Positions 33,572-45,040 of a DNA stretch of 64,000 nucleotides are shown in pieces. The stretch comes from Limnanthes douglasii subsp. nivea (Eukaryota > Streptophyta > Magnoliopsida > Brassicales > Limnanthaceae), in NCBI GenBank assembly GCA_036936605.1, contig JAUPFV010000005.1, positions 55,138,742-55,202,741 of the forward strand, in the 5' to 3' direction. Each line of letters starts with the position of its first letter. Within the stretch, counting starts at the first letter, position 1. The notes beneath the pieces were generated by a model, which was given only the letters and a program-made list of their open reading frames with translations, ran no database searches and was not told where the DNA came from. Position numbers and translations under genes: made by a program.

Positions 33572-35173
33572 TTAAGCTATCCTGGTACTGTCATCAGCCA
33601 ATTCAACTTTGTTATCTTCATTTTCGCCGGACATTTCCTCGAGAGACTTGCCTTTAGATTCAGGCACCAACAAAGTGAAAAGCATTCCCAAGAAATTAAC
33701 TCCACCCAACAAAAGAAGTGAATTTTTCACTCCTATACCTGCAGGGTACCCTGCGTCGGTTTTGGTCTTATCCGGGCTTTGAGCCAAATACAAGAACCCG
33801 AACGCGCCAACCATAGCACCTAACTTACCACATGCTGCTGATACTCCATGACACGTAGACCTAAACCGGGCTGGAAATATCTCAGCTGGTACAACGAATG
33901 TGGTGGCATTAGGTCCAAAGTTGGCGAAGAAGAATGTGAGCGAGTACATAATCACAAAACCTATTCTATTATCTGGCTGTGTCCAGTGGTTGTAAGGAAT
34001 AGCAAGTGCAAACATGAATACCGTCATGAAGAAGAAGCCCATCAGTTGGATTGTAAACCTTCCCATCTTGTCTATTAAAGCCACTGTGAACCAATAACCT
34101 GGAACAGTACTGCAGAGCGCAATAAGAGTCTGCGCGCGAGCAATTTTGAAAACTTCGTCGATAGCGTTCATCGTGTCAGCTGCAGGAATCCAACCGATTG
34201 CGCTAAAGATATCTTTTTGGAAAAGATTCTGACTATAAAAGGCGATATCAAGTAAAAACCAAGTGCTTGTTGTTCCAAGCAAGTGAAGACCGTGGCGACG
34301 CAGAAACTCTCTTGAAAAAAGAGTAAATGTGTTGGTTGTGTCTTTGGCTATCTCATCAATTTTCTTCTCTTCTGCCTCGATATCTACTTGTAAAACCTTT
34401 GCCATATCGGAAGCAGCTTGTTGGGCATTCTTTGCAACCAAGGCGGTGTATCGTGCGGTTTCGGGCATCTTCGTTCTCCAGTAGTAAGTAAGACCAGCAG
34501 GCAAGGCACCAACCATCAAAATTATTCTCCAAACATAGTCAGCTTGCGGCACGGTCGACCCAATGGGATCAATCTTGTAAGCTGGAGCGCTAAACTTAGC
34601 GTTAAACGCAGTGGAAATGATAATCGCGAAAATCCCACCCGTTAGAATTCCAAACCCTTGCATTGCAAACACAGCTGCGATAAAGGCACCTCGTGTTTTT
34701 TTATTAGCGTATTCAGACATGATGGTCGCAGAAAGAGGGTAATCGCCACCTATCCCAAAGCCAAGCCAGAATCTAAAGAAACAAAGTGTGGTCATGACAG
34801 CTTTAGGCTCATTACCAAAAGAAAGACCAGAGGCGACTGAGGTAAGCACCATAACCATAAGGGTCATCCCATACACTTTTTTCCTTCCTAATTTATCACC
34901 AAGCCATCCGAAAAACAACTGGCCCGAGAGTGTTCCCACAAAAGCCACCCCATTAACCGCGGCAGATACATTAGGAGGTAATGAGCCGGGTTTTGGTGCA
35001 CCGTCAACGTGGTAGTATATGCGGCCGAGCAGTTTTGTGACAAGGGATATACAGAAAAGATCGTATGCGTCGGTGAAAAATCCCATTCCTGCGATGATGA
35101 TGGCAGTGAAATGGTACCATTGCGTTTTAGCGGAATCTAGTGCGTTTAGCACTTGTAATTGCTCTCTGGCCAT
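33572..35173 (-). CDS. PHT1: PHT1 family phosphate:H+ symporter
   Basis: A single coding exon of 533 residues, the normal PHT1 length. Start M-A-R-E-Q-L is chosen at 35173 because the extra upstream Met lies across the acceptor of a 5'-UTR intron. The family signature [13 protein letters not shown] is at 142-154. Other landmarks are [10 protein letters not shown] in helix 1 and a D-K-L-G-R-K-K loop between helices 2 and 3. About twelve membrane helices are split six and six by a charged loop at roughly 235-290 ([12 protein letters not shown]). The tail is acidic and short. PHT1 proteins take up inorganic phosphate with protons across the plasma membrane, mainly in roots and mobilising tissues. 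The sequence alone does not say which PHT1 member this is. No stop, shift or missing signature residue seen. Confidence 0.96.
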   Translation of the reverse strand: MAREQLQVLNALDSAKTQWYHFTAIIIAGMGFFTDAYDLFCISLVTKLLGRIYYHVDGAPKPGSLPPNVSAAVNGVAFVGTLSGQLFFGWLGDKLGRKKVYGMTLMVMVLTSVASGLSFGNEPKAVMTTLCFFRFWLGFGIGGDYPLSATIMSEYANKKTRGAFIAAVFAMQGFGILTGGIFAIIISTAFNAKFSAPAYKIDPIGSTVPQADYVWRIILMVGALPAGLTYYWRTKMPETARYTALVAKNAQQAASDMAKVLQVDIEAEEKKIDEIAKDTTNTFTLFSREFLRRHGLHLLGTTSTWFLLDIAFYSQNLFQKDIFSAIGWIPAADTMNAIDEVFKIARAQTLIALCSTVPGYWFTVALIDKMGRFTIQLMGFFFMTVFMFALAIPYNHWTQPDNRIGFVIMYSLTFFFANFGPNATTFVVPAEIFPARFRSTCHGVSAACGKLGAMVGAFGFLYLAQSPDKTKTDAGYPAGIGVKNSLLLLGGVNFLGMLFTLLVPESKGKSLEEMSGENEDNKVELADDSTRIA

Positions 35174-35540
35174 TGTGCCTGAAGTCTGCATAAATTACAA
35201 AACCTCTTTATGTATCCAAACACGACCATGATTAAAATAAGACAATCCAAGACAAGTCGAGTTGTCTTGTATAAGACCAACACTTTTGTCCTAAACCCTT
35301 TTTTCTATTTTTAAAATGATTCACAAATAAAGAAACAAAAACACAATCGACATAAAAAATCATTCTTTTAAAGCCATGATTATACAAATCGTATGGTAAA
35401 TAAACATAAACATGTACTAATCGTATAATAAAGAACTAAACAGAGGGAGAGGGAGAGGGAGGGCGAGAGCTTACTCGTGAGAGGTGTTTGGAACAACACC
35501 AAGAAGAAGTAATTTAATTTGAGGGAGGAGACACCATGTC
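35174..35540 (-). other. PHT1 5'-UTR with intron
   Basis: On the minus strand GTAAGC at 35474 is the donor and TTTATGCAG ending at 35186 the acceptor, giving a 289-bp intron 12 bp before the ATG. The first exon is 35475 to about 35530-35540. 5'-UTR introns are known in several plant PHT1 genes. Confidence 0.7.
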
Positions 35541-35547
35541 GAGCTCG

Positions 35548-35560
35548 ATAATATACATAA
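35548..35560 (-). promoter_or_regulatory. Possible TATA box of PHT1
   Basis: Minus strand reads TATGTATATTATC about 25-30 bp before the likely transcription start. The region is AT-rich, so chance is possible. Confidence 0.4.
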
Positions 35561-35580
35561 CAAATTTCAAATATTCTTTC

Positions 35581-35588
35581 GGATATTC
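35581..35588. promoter_or_regulatory. P1BS element (PHR1-binding site)
   Basis: GGATATTC fits GNATATNC, the imperfect palindrome bound by PHR1-type MYB-CC factors under phosphate starvation. It lies about 50 bp upstream of the likely PHT1 start. A second match, GTATATCC, is at 35920-35927 but sits inside the tandem array, where the other units lack it. Confidence 0.65.
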
Positions 35589-35929
35589 CATTTTTCCTAC
35601 CTTTTCGGAAATACGAGATTATGGTAATAAATACATACAGCTAACTCTGTTCATAATTAATACGTTGTTATCACCTAGTTTCAATACTTTTGACCAACGA
35701 ATATATTGGTTATATATTGCATTAACAAATTCATTTTTTTTAACGGATTTTCGTTTTATATTTGTATCGATATGAAACGATTTTTTTTCTTTTGTTAAAA
35801 ATGAACTATCATGAAATTTAGTTATTATAAAACCCCAATATTATTTTTAGATATTGTGATAAAATAAGATTGATTTAGGACTATAAATAATATCGTAAAA
35901 TGTTATGTTTAAACGTAACGTATATCCAG

Positions 35930-36236
35930 CGTAGGAGGACGTCCGCAGGTTGGGTTCGGGCCGGTCCGTTTGAGTCCGTTTTTTTTATATTTGAGTCCAA
36001 ACCCGATCCGACCTGCTTCCGGGCTCATATTTTTAAACTCGAACGCGTTCGCTAATATCCGTCGGTCAACCCAACCCGATCCGCAGACATTAATTTTAAT
36101 ATTTTTAAATATTTTTTAATTTATTTTAAATATATTAATTTATTTTTTAAATATATTATTTTTATATGTATTATGATTTTCTGATCGGAACTCGCCGGAC
36201 AAATTTGAAACCGGAACCCGACCTGGTCACACAAGG
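35930..36236. mobile_element. GC-rich fragment, probably part of a hAT-like MITE
   Basis: Dense in phrases such as gggttcgggcc, aacccgatccgacctg and ccggaacccgacctgg, the same style as the two MITEs at 37782 and 56722. No matching terminal repeats could be found, so it is taken as truncated. It replaces about 200 bp of array unit 1. Confidence 0.45.
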
Positions 36237-36255
36237 TGACATTTTGTATTATGTT

Positions 36256-36471
36256 TTTTTTTCGGAGGGAACCCGCAGCCGCTACTCAGAGTACAATGAG
36301 TGCGCACATGTAAACCCTTAGTCTGACGCGATAGCCTGCAAACCAACGCCAGAAGGTAAACCACACAAGGTGACAGGCTCAGCCGAGAAAGCGTATGTAG
36401 AGGGACTCGAATTCATGACTTTTTTGTTATAAGAATGTCATACTCAACCAACTCGGCTACCCCATTGGGGC
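36256..36471 (-). mobile_element. tRNA-derived SINE with 18-bp target duplication
   Basis: On the minus strand the head carries TAGCCGAGTTGG, which fits the Pol III A box (TRGCNNAGYNGG), and about 40 bp on GAATTCGAGTCCC, close to the B box GGTTCGANTCC. A unique body follows and an A-rich tail (T run at 36254-36262 in plus). The sequence gacattttgtattatgtt occurs at 36238-36255 and again at 36473-36490. Pol III boxes, A tail and a long exact duplication together define a SINE. The clover-leaf is not kept, so it is not a tRNA gene. Confidence 0.88.
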
Positions 36472-37781
36472 TGACATTTTGTATTATGTTATATATGTTG
36501 ATTCGAGGAACACAAATTATATACGAGTCTATTTAAATTTTATTATTTAAAAATATTAATTTAATTTTATTATTTAAAAATATTAATTTAATTTTATTAT
36601 TTAAAAATATTAATTTATTTCTAATGTATTAGTTTATACGTCAAATAATATAAAACAATTTATATTTATAAATAAATTTATTGGTTGGACTAGTAAATGA
36701 TTATACCGTACCATCTAAAATACATCTTGTTTTATATCTTATTTTATGATTTATAATCGTGATTTTGATTTTGAAATGGTTATTTTTTATATTTTTGTTA
36801 AAAAAATTGCAATGTTTCATATTGTTTAAATGGTTCATTTTTTTTATTGTATTTATATTATTTTATTAGTAACCTAGATAGTTTTATTATAGATAAGTAT
36901 TTTTTTATAGAGGATTTGGTTCCTCTCGGTTATTTATGCGTAAGGTTCGTGTTTTTTATATTTCAATAATTTTCTATAACTGTTGTATGTCTTTTTATTT
37001 ATTCTTTTGGCATGAATGGATCGTTGAAAATTGGTTTTGGTAAAATGTTTTATTGGAATGAATGGATTGTTGAAAATTTGTTTTGGTAAAATGTTTTATT
37101 GGAATAATTGTTTATAATATATTTATTATGTCAATCTTCTTAAATACCTAGAGCTATTTAACAAAACCATGTAAGTCATGTTGGTTTTTTTTAGTTTTTA
37201 ATTTTATTTTATTTTTCGTTTTTAATGTTTGTTATTAAATATAAAAGTTAAATATAATTTTTATAAAAATAACAACAAATTTTAATATATTATTTTTGAA
37301 AGATATTTTGAAAATAGTACATAACAAAATCAAATTTAATATTTCAAAGATATTTTTTAAAATATATATAAATAATTTAAAATTTGTTATATATAAGATA
37401 TTGTCGTAAAATAGATAGAAATAAAATCAATTATTTTATGACAATTGATTATATATTTTTAAACAGTTTAAATATATTTTTCAAATAACAACTTTTATTA
37501 TAAAACCCCAATATTATTTTTAGATTTTGAGATAAAATAAGATTGATTTAGGACTATAAATAATATTGTAAAATGTTATGTTTAAACATAACGTATATAT
37601 AGAAATGATGAAATAAGTTGCGAAATCATGAATTGTTATTGATAGATAGAAAAACGTTTAAGTTAGAAGAGTTATTATAGTCAATTATTTTAGTAATAGT
37701 GTGTAGATTTTACAAAACATTAAATATGTTTAGGAGATATTTATGAAAATTACATTCTGTTAATAAATCTTGTATTATGTT

Positions 37782-38446
37782 TAGGGGTGGCAATATTGGT
37801 CCAAACCGGTCCCACCCGGTTTAATTCGGTCGGGCTTTGTTCAGCCGGAACATTTAACGTGGCGGGTACGGATATAGGAATTGTGATCTGTAGGCAGGTC
37901 GGGTATGGATTTTTAATTTGTCCAACCCGACCCGGCCCAAAATATAACTAAAATAAATATACTTACTAATTACTAGAAGACTGACATTTATATGTATACC
38001 AATAATATACCGTCTTTAAGTAATTATTATTTTACTTTTATAGTCAATAATATATTTATTAATTATATTCTTTTTCCATAAACTAATTTCATAAATTATA
38101 AATATATTTCTTCGCAAATATATATATATATATACTCCAAATCATAATTTCTAACTTTTTAAGTTCTTTAAATGTTTTTCTCTTCTGCTATTATGTTTAG
38201 GTACGTTGGTTTAAAAATTTAAGTATGTCTTAAATGTTTGTTTTAAATTAAAAATAAAGTAAAATTTGAGCAGTCAGAATAGTAAAAACAATGTTTGTGG
38301 GGCGGGTCGGACTGACCCGCGGACATAAACGAAACGGGTTCAGGTTCATAAATATTAAACCCATTGCGGGTCGGATCGGGTTTGGATTCGAGTAAAAAAA
38401 ATGGGCCTAAGCAGGTCGGCCCGAACCCAACCCATTGCCATCCCTA
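37782..38446. mobile_element. hAT-type MITE (665 bp) with 8-bp target duplication
   Basis: Ends are TAGGGGTGGCAAT and ATTGCCATCCCTA, inverted repeats with one mismatch. attatgtt flanks it at 37774-37781 and 38447-38454, an 8-bp duplication typical of hAT. Inner sequence has GC-rich gacccg/cgggtc patches at both ends and an AT-rich middle, with no transposase. It sits in array unit 2. Confidence 0.92.
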
Positions 38447-41400
38447 ATTATGTTATATATGTTTTATGTTGATTCCGGGAACCCAAATTATATATCAGTC
38501 TATTTAAATTTTATTATTTAAAAATATTAATTTATTTGTAACGTATTTTAACGTCAAATAATATAACAGAATTTATATTTATAAATAAATTTATTGGTTG
38601 GACTAGTAAATGATTATACCGTACCATCTAAAATACTCTTGTTTTATATTTTGTTTTATATTCATATTTGAAGATGGTTATTTTTTATAATTTTGTTAAA
38701 AAAATTGCAATGTTTCATGTTGTTTAGATGGTTCATTTTTTTCATACTTTTAATATTGTATTTATATTATTTTATTAGTAACCTAAGTAGTTTTATTATA
38801 CATAAGTATTCTTTTTCTAGAGGATTTGGTTCCTCTCGGTTATGCGTAAAGTCTCGTGTTTTTTATATTTCAATAATTTTCTATAACTGATGTATATCTT
38901 TTTATTTATTCTTTTGGCATGGATGGCTGCATTTCGTTGAAAATGTTTTATTGGAATAATTCTGCATAATATGTTTAACATGTCAATCTTCTTAAATACC
39001 CACAGCTACTTAACAAAGCCACTTAAATAGTGGGTTTTTTTAGTTTTCAATTTTATTTAATTTTTTTGTTTTTAATGTTTTTTATTAAATATAAAAGTAA
39101 AATATAATTTTTATAAAAATAACAACAAATTTTAATATATTATTTTTTAAAAATATTTTGAAAATAGTACATAACAAAATCAAATTTAACATATCAAAGA
39201 TATTTTTTTAAATAAATATAAATAAAATAAAATTTCTTATATATTAGATATTATCGTAAAATAGAATAGATAAAAATAAAATCAATTATTTTATAACAAC
39301 AAATCTTAACAAAACTAATTTAAATTTGATTAAATAAAAATTGTTATTTGAAAAATATATTTAAACTATTTTAAACGGTATGATCAATGGTGTTATCACT
39401 TAGGTCAATACTTTGACCACCGAATATATTGATTATATTGCATTAACAAATTCATTTTTTTAACGGATTTTCGTTTTATATTTGTATCGATGAAACGATT
39501 TTTTTCTTTTGTTAAAATTGAACTATTATGAAATTTAGTTATTATAAAACCCAAATATTATTTTTTAGATTTTGAGATAAAATAAGATTGATTTAGACTA
39601 TAAATAATGTTGTAAAATGTTATGTTTAAACGTATATCTAGCGGGTCCGGATTTTAACTTGCGAAATTATGAATTTTTATTGATGAATAGAAAAACGTTT
39701 AAGTAAGAAGAGTTATTATAGTCAATTATTTAGTAATAATGTGTAGATATTACAAAACATTAAATATTTATAGGAGATATTTATGAAAATTACATTCCGT
39801 TAATAAATCTTGTATTATTTTATATATGTTTTATGTTGATTCCATGAACACAAATTATATGTCAGGTCTATTTAAATTTTATTATTTAAAAATATTAATT
39901 TATTTGTAATGTATTAGTTTATACGTTAAATAATATAAAATAATTTATATTTATAAATAAATTTATTGGTTGGACTAGTAAATGATTATACCGTATCATC
40001 TAAAATACATCTTGTTTTATATCTTATTTTATGATTTGTGATTGGATTTTGAAGATGGTTATTTTTTATAATTTTGTTAAAAAAATTGCAATGTTTCATG
40101 TTGTTTAGATGGTTCATTTTTTTCACATTTTTATTATTGTATTTATATTATTTTATTAGTAACCTAGATAGTTTTATTATAGACAAGTATTCTTTTTGCT
40201 AGAGGATTTGGTTCCTCGATTATGCGTAAGGTTTCGTGTTTTTTATATTTCAATGATTTTCTATAACTGTTGTATGTTTTTTTATTTATTCTTTTTGGCA
40301 TAAATGGTTATATTGGAATAATTGGTAATTGGTTGGTTTTGGTAAAATGTTATATTGGAATAGTTGTATATAGTATATTTAACATGTCAATCTTCTTAAA
40401 TAGCCAGAGCTACTTGTCATGTTCGTGGTTTTATTTTAGTTTTCAATTTTTCTTTTTCGTTTTTTTCGTTTTTTATTAAATATAAAAGTTAAATATAATT
40501 TTTATAAAAATAACAACAAATTTTAATATATTATTTTTGAAAGATATTTTGAAAATAGTACATAACAAAATCAAATTTAATATTTCAAAGATATTTTTTA
40601 AAATAAATATAAATAAAATAAAATTTCTTATATATAAAATATTGTCGTAAAATAGATATAAATAAAATCAATTATTTTATAACAACAAATCTTAACAAAA
40701 CTAATTTAAATTAGATTAAATAAAAGTTGTTATTTGAAAAAAATATTTAAACTATTTTAAAAGATTAGATCGTTGTTATCACTTAGTTCAATACTTTTGA
40801 CCTGATTATATTACATTAACAACGGATTTTCTTTGGTTAAAATTCAACTATTATGAAATTTAGTTAAAATAAGATTGATTTAGTACTATAAATAATATTG
40901 TAAAATGTTATGCTTAAACGTAACGTATATCTAAATATAAAACAATTTATATTTATAAATAAATTTATTGGTTGGACTAGTAAATGATTATACTGTAACA
41001 TCTAAAATACATCTTGTTTTATATCTTATTTTATAAGATCTTATTTTATGATTTATAATTGTGATTGTGATTTTGAAGATGGTTATTTTTTATAATTTTG
41101 TTAAAAAAATTGCAATGTTTCATGTTGTTTAGATGGTTCATTTTTTTCACACTTTTATTATTGTATTTATATTATTTTATTAGTAACCTAGATAGTTTTA
41201 TTATAGACAAGTATTCTTTTTGCTAGAGGATTTGGTTCCTCTTGATTTCGTGTTTTTTATATTTTAATAATTTTCTATAACTATTGTATATCTTTTTATT
41301 TATTCTTTTGGCATAAATGGCTGCATTTCATTGAAAATTGGTTTTGGTAAAATGTTTTATTCGAATAATTGTGTATAATAATATGTTTAACATGTCAATC

Positions 41401-41769
41401 TTGTTTGTTATTTGTTAGAGTATGTACATTGTTTTTTTAGGGTAAATGTGGGTGTATATATATATAAGGTTACAATCGTCTAGAGAGTCATATGATCTCT
41501 CAAGTGAGTACAATGCAGGGTAACAATGTACCTAAAAGAAAAAGACATGTCCAAGAGTGTCTTGATAAAGGTCTAGAGAACTTGCCTCCTTAAAAAACCG
41601 TAACCATCAGTTGGGTAAAAAACCGGTCTAAGAAAAAAGAGTACAAGTCTCCACGTCGGTACTAATGGACTATTACATAGAAAACCCGAAAAACTTAGTG
41701 TATCAATGAAAAAGGACTCTAACATGTGAGTCGATAATGCGAATATAATCTAAATAAAATCTTCAAGGT

Positions 41770-44700
41770 CATGAGAGTGATTCAGATGACGATTGTGTCT
41801 TGAGTCACAGTCTCTTCATCAAACACAAGGCGGTTGCGGGCGCACCAAATCTCGAAACAGTGGCTTGGATGGCAAGATTGATGGCGCGGGACCGGTAGGA
41901 TATTCCTCGATGCTCCTTCCTAATCCATTTGTGTTCACTATAAAGCGTTGTCATTTCTCGAGTAATCCCCCAACCATGATCGGATACGACTCCAGATTTC
42001 CTTAGTGAACCTGCAAGCAAAGAAAAGATGGGCACCAGACTCATCCGAGTGCCTGCAAAATGGGCAACTGATGTTAGGAAAGTCAATGTAGTGGAGAGTG
42101 TCTTTCGTGGCAAGGCGGCGATTGAAGGCTAGCCAGACGGTGAAATAAAACTTAGGTAACTTTGATAGATGCGGGCATGCCGCACCTTTTTTTTCTAATG
42201 GCTTCGTAAACACGTATAGTAATTAGTTTTTCACCCAAAGTATAGCTTTCAAGACCCATAATGACACTATCTCGACCCCCAACTATATGTATCCAACAGT
42301 CTCTAATATCAAGAAGCTTCCGAATAAGATGACTGTCTCTATCTCCTCTTTGGTAGTCCCATATAGTTTGTCCTCGAAGATAATACTCATGCACCCATTT
42401 TATCGATAACGACTCGGAGTCAGAATATAATAACCAAATCGAACGGGTAAGAAGGGCACGATTCCAATCTGATATCCATAAGGCCAAGTCCTCATTCATC
42501 TTTGGGTTTACAGATTCTGTCCCAAGCAATCCGAGCAGGTCTACCCCCCCAGAGCGAACGGATGGTGTTAAGCACCGCCGAGTGCGAAGGAAAAGCGCGG
42601 AACCAAAAGGATTCGACCGCTTGAAGCACGGAGGTGATCAATTGAAGTTTCCCCGCATAGGAAAGTTTCATATGTTCCCATTTTTGAACGTTATCGGAGA
42701 TAGCCTCTCTCAAAGGGGAAAAATCAATTACTGAGACGGTCATAGGAGCGAGAGGTATCCCCAAGTAACGTACAGGGTAAGTGCCAACTTCAAATCCAAC
42801 TCTTTCCATGATCCGATCATAAACAATCCCTTTAACCCCGTCTAGGTATATTGTGGATTTAGGAGGATTCAGTGATAGTCCTGAAACATCTTCCAAATGG
42901 CTCAAGCATTCCATAAGGATGTTAACCGATGTCTCATCTCCTTTTGAAAATAGCATCAAATCGTCATCAAAAGCGAGGTGGGTAGTGCGAGTGCGGGCGC
43001 ATTTCAGTTAGAATTTAAAACTCGGTTCGCTCAATTTCTTTTTTAACAAACGAGACAGATATTCGAGGCAAATGATGAATAAAGTAGGGTACATGGGATC
43101 ACCTTTCCTTAAGCCCTGCTGCCCACAGAGGAAGCCATGAAGCTCGTCGTTGATAGAAACCGAAAAGGACGTTGTAGTGACACAAGCAAGAATCCAGCCC
43201 ACAAACTTTGGAGGAAACCCGATACCATGGAGAATATCCGATAGGAAGTCCCATGGGACTGTGTCAAATGCTTTGCGAAGATCCACCATGAGCATACATC
43301 ACGGAGAAACTCTTGTACGGTTCAAACCTCTAACAAAATCTTGGGAAAGGAAAACATTATCAACGAGATTTCGAACACTCACGAAAGCACCTTGTCCTTT
43401 ATCAATGAGATTCGGAAGTAAATGGGCCATTCGGTTAGCCAAAATTTTGGTAATCACTTTGTAAGTAACATTTGTGAGCCCAATTAGCCTAAAGTCACCC
43501 ACCTTAGGATCGTTGTCTTTTTTCGGAATAAGGGCAAGGATGGTGTGATTTGTTGCACTGAAGAGTCTACCAGTATCAAAGAACTCACGAACACAATCAA
43601 CCAAATCTGTTCCCACAAGTTCCCAATTTTTTTTGAGGAAAGCCGAGGTGTAGCTGTCCGGTCCTGGAGCCTTGTCATTCCCGATATCAAAGAGAGCATT
43701 ACGGATTTCATCAACTTCAACAGATTTGAGAAGCTTCTCATAATGTTGATCCCCAACGAGGGATTCGTGACTCATGACCGTCAGATCAATGGGGGAGCTT
43801 GGCCGAGATGAGCTAAAGAGGTGCGTGTAGAAATCTACAAGGAGAGAGGCAACTTCTGTAGAGGATGTGGTGCGGGTGCCATCATCTCGGATGATGTACG
43901 AAATGTTATTTCTTGCATTATCTCGTTTGATTAAGTTGTGAAAGTATTTCGTACCTTTGTCGCCGTCAACTAAGTGGGTGGTCCTCATACGCTGTTGAAG
44001 AAAGCTCTTTTCTGCATTAAGAAGGAAATCCGCACGATCCCGTAATCTTTGTACCTCTTCTTTCAAAACAACGTTATCAAGATTAGCCATGAGTGAGGAG
44101 ATAGCCTCTTTAAAGGCCGACTTTTCAGTAGCTGTACGCTCTAGAATGCCACCATACTCAGCTTTATTCAAATCTCTTAACGAACGCTTTAAGGATTTCA
44201 AATTCTGCGCAAGTATATACTGCTTCGTACCATCAATAGACTGAACCCATAAACTTTCTACAATGCTAGCAAATCTGGGATGATCAAGCCACATGTTGAA
44301 GAATTTGAAGGGCCGACAACCATGCTGAAAATCTTGAATAATCGAGGCAATAACTGGACAGTGATCAGAAACGGGTTCCATCAGAAGGAACGTGACTTTG
44401 CATAAGAGATCTTTATCACTCCACCCATGGTTTATAAGGACTCGATCAAGCTTGGCCCAAATGGTACCATTTGTCCAAGTAAAGAAATGACCTGTAGAAG
44501 GAGCATCGACAAGACCGGTAGATATCCGAAAATTATTTAAATCAATTAACTCACCATTTCGAAGTGGAGAAGCCCCAATTTGGTCTCCTGGAGCACAGCA
44601 GCTGTTATAATCTCCCATAATCATCCAAGTTAAACGAATTTTGGCCCCTATGGTGGTTAGGTGCTCCCAAAGAACTCTCATTTGTGATACAATATACAAA

Positions 44701-45040
44701 GGGTAAACAAAAGTAACATAAAACATTTCTTGAGTGACGTTGCAATGGACTTGAAAGTGGATGTGTTGTCTTCCAATTTCAATCACTGTACATGCCATCC
44801 TGCTAGCATCCCAAACAACAACGATACATCCTCTATTTATAACATCAAGATTAGAAACATGATTCCAGATTATGAAACGAAAAGACATTAAATTATCTAA
44901 ACGTTCTTGCGAGAATTTAGTTTCTAAGAGGCAAAATATGGGCAAATAATTTTGTTTGACGAGCTTACAAACCGTGGAGAGAGAAGCGACTCGATCTACA
45001 CTCCCACATAGGCCCCTGAGGTTCCAAATAAGTATCTTTA
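41770..45040 (-). pseudogene. LINE ORF2: endonuclease and reverse transcriptase
   Basis: Starts right after the ORF1 stop with I-W-N-L-R-G-L near 45025. Endonuclease landmarks: L-L-E-T-K, M-G-D-Y-N-S and S-D-H-C-P-V. RT landmarks: K-A-P-G-P-D, F-R-L-I-G-L-T-N, D-L-R-K-A-F-D-T-V, G-L-R-K-G-D-P and, near 42965, F-D-D-D, which keeps the F-x-D-D active-site pattern (x is usually Ala). A zf-RVT tail lies at 42213-41805 with C-P-F-C-R-H and H-L-F-F-A-C. Stops interrupt the frame after R-V-S-P (43299), after S-F-K-F (43008) and after K-P-K-D-E (42492); a frameshift follows near 42460 and another near 41950. The protein would nick DNA and copy element RNA at the nick. No longer made intact. Confidence 0.93.

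Larger units (their letters stand above)
35655..41412. repeat. Tandem array, about four units of 1.3-1.4 kb
   Basis: Four markers recur in order. A, 'aaataagattgatttag', lies near 35865, 37535, 39580 and 40868. B, 'ttggttggactagtaaatg', lies near 36682, 38592, 39965 and 40970. C, 'attgcaatgtttcatgttg' or a close variant, lies near 36807, 38703, 40086 and 41110. D, 'aatatattatttttgaaag' or a close variant, lies near 37282, 39138 and 40525. Units 1 and 2 are longer because of insertions (SINE and GC-rich DNA in 1, a 665-bp MITE in 2). Unit 4 stops at 41412 where a LINE enters; its D part is found beyond the LINE at 49619-49990. The unit has no coding potential I can recognise and no LTR or TIR ends. 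Unit 1 reaches into the PHT1 upstream region. Confidence 0.85.

Noticed and set aside
33848..35231. Several plus-strand open frames over the transporter
   Set aside because: Antisense shadows of the PHT1 coding exon, without motifs of their own.
35920..35927. Second P1BS as a firm regulatory site
   Set aside because: It is inside a repeat unit and an 8-bp degenerate motif is expected by chance in AT-rich DNA; kept only as an observation.
36400..36471. A functional tRNA gene
   Set aside because: A and B boxes are present but the stems do not pair and there is no anticodon loop; the A tail and target duplication mark a SINE.
41793..42005. Plus-strand open frame over the LINE 3' end
   Set aside because: Shadow of the zf-RVT region of ORF2.
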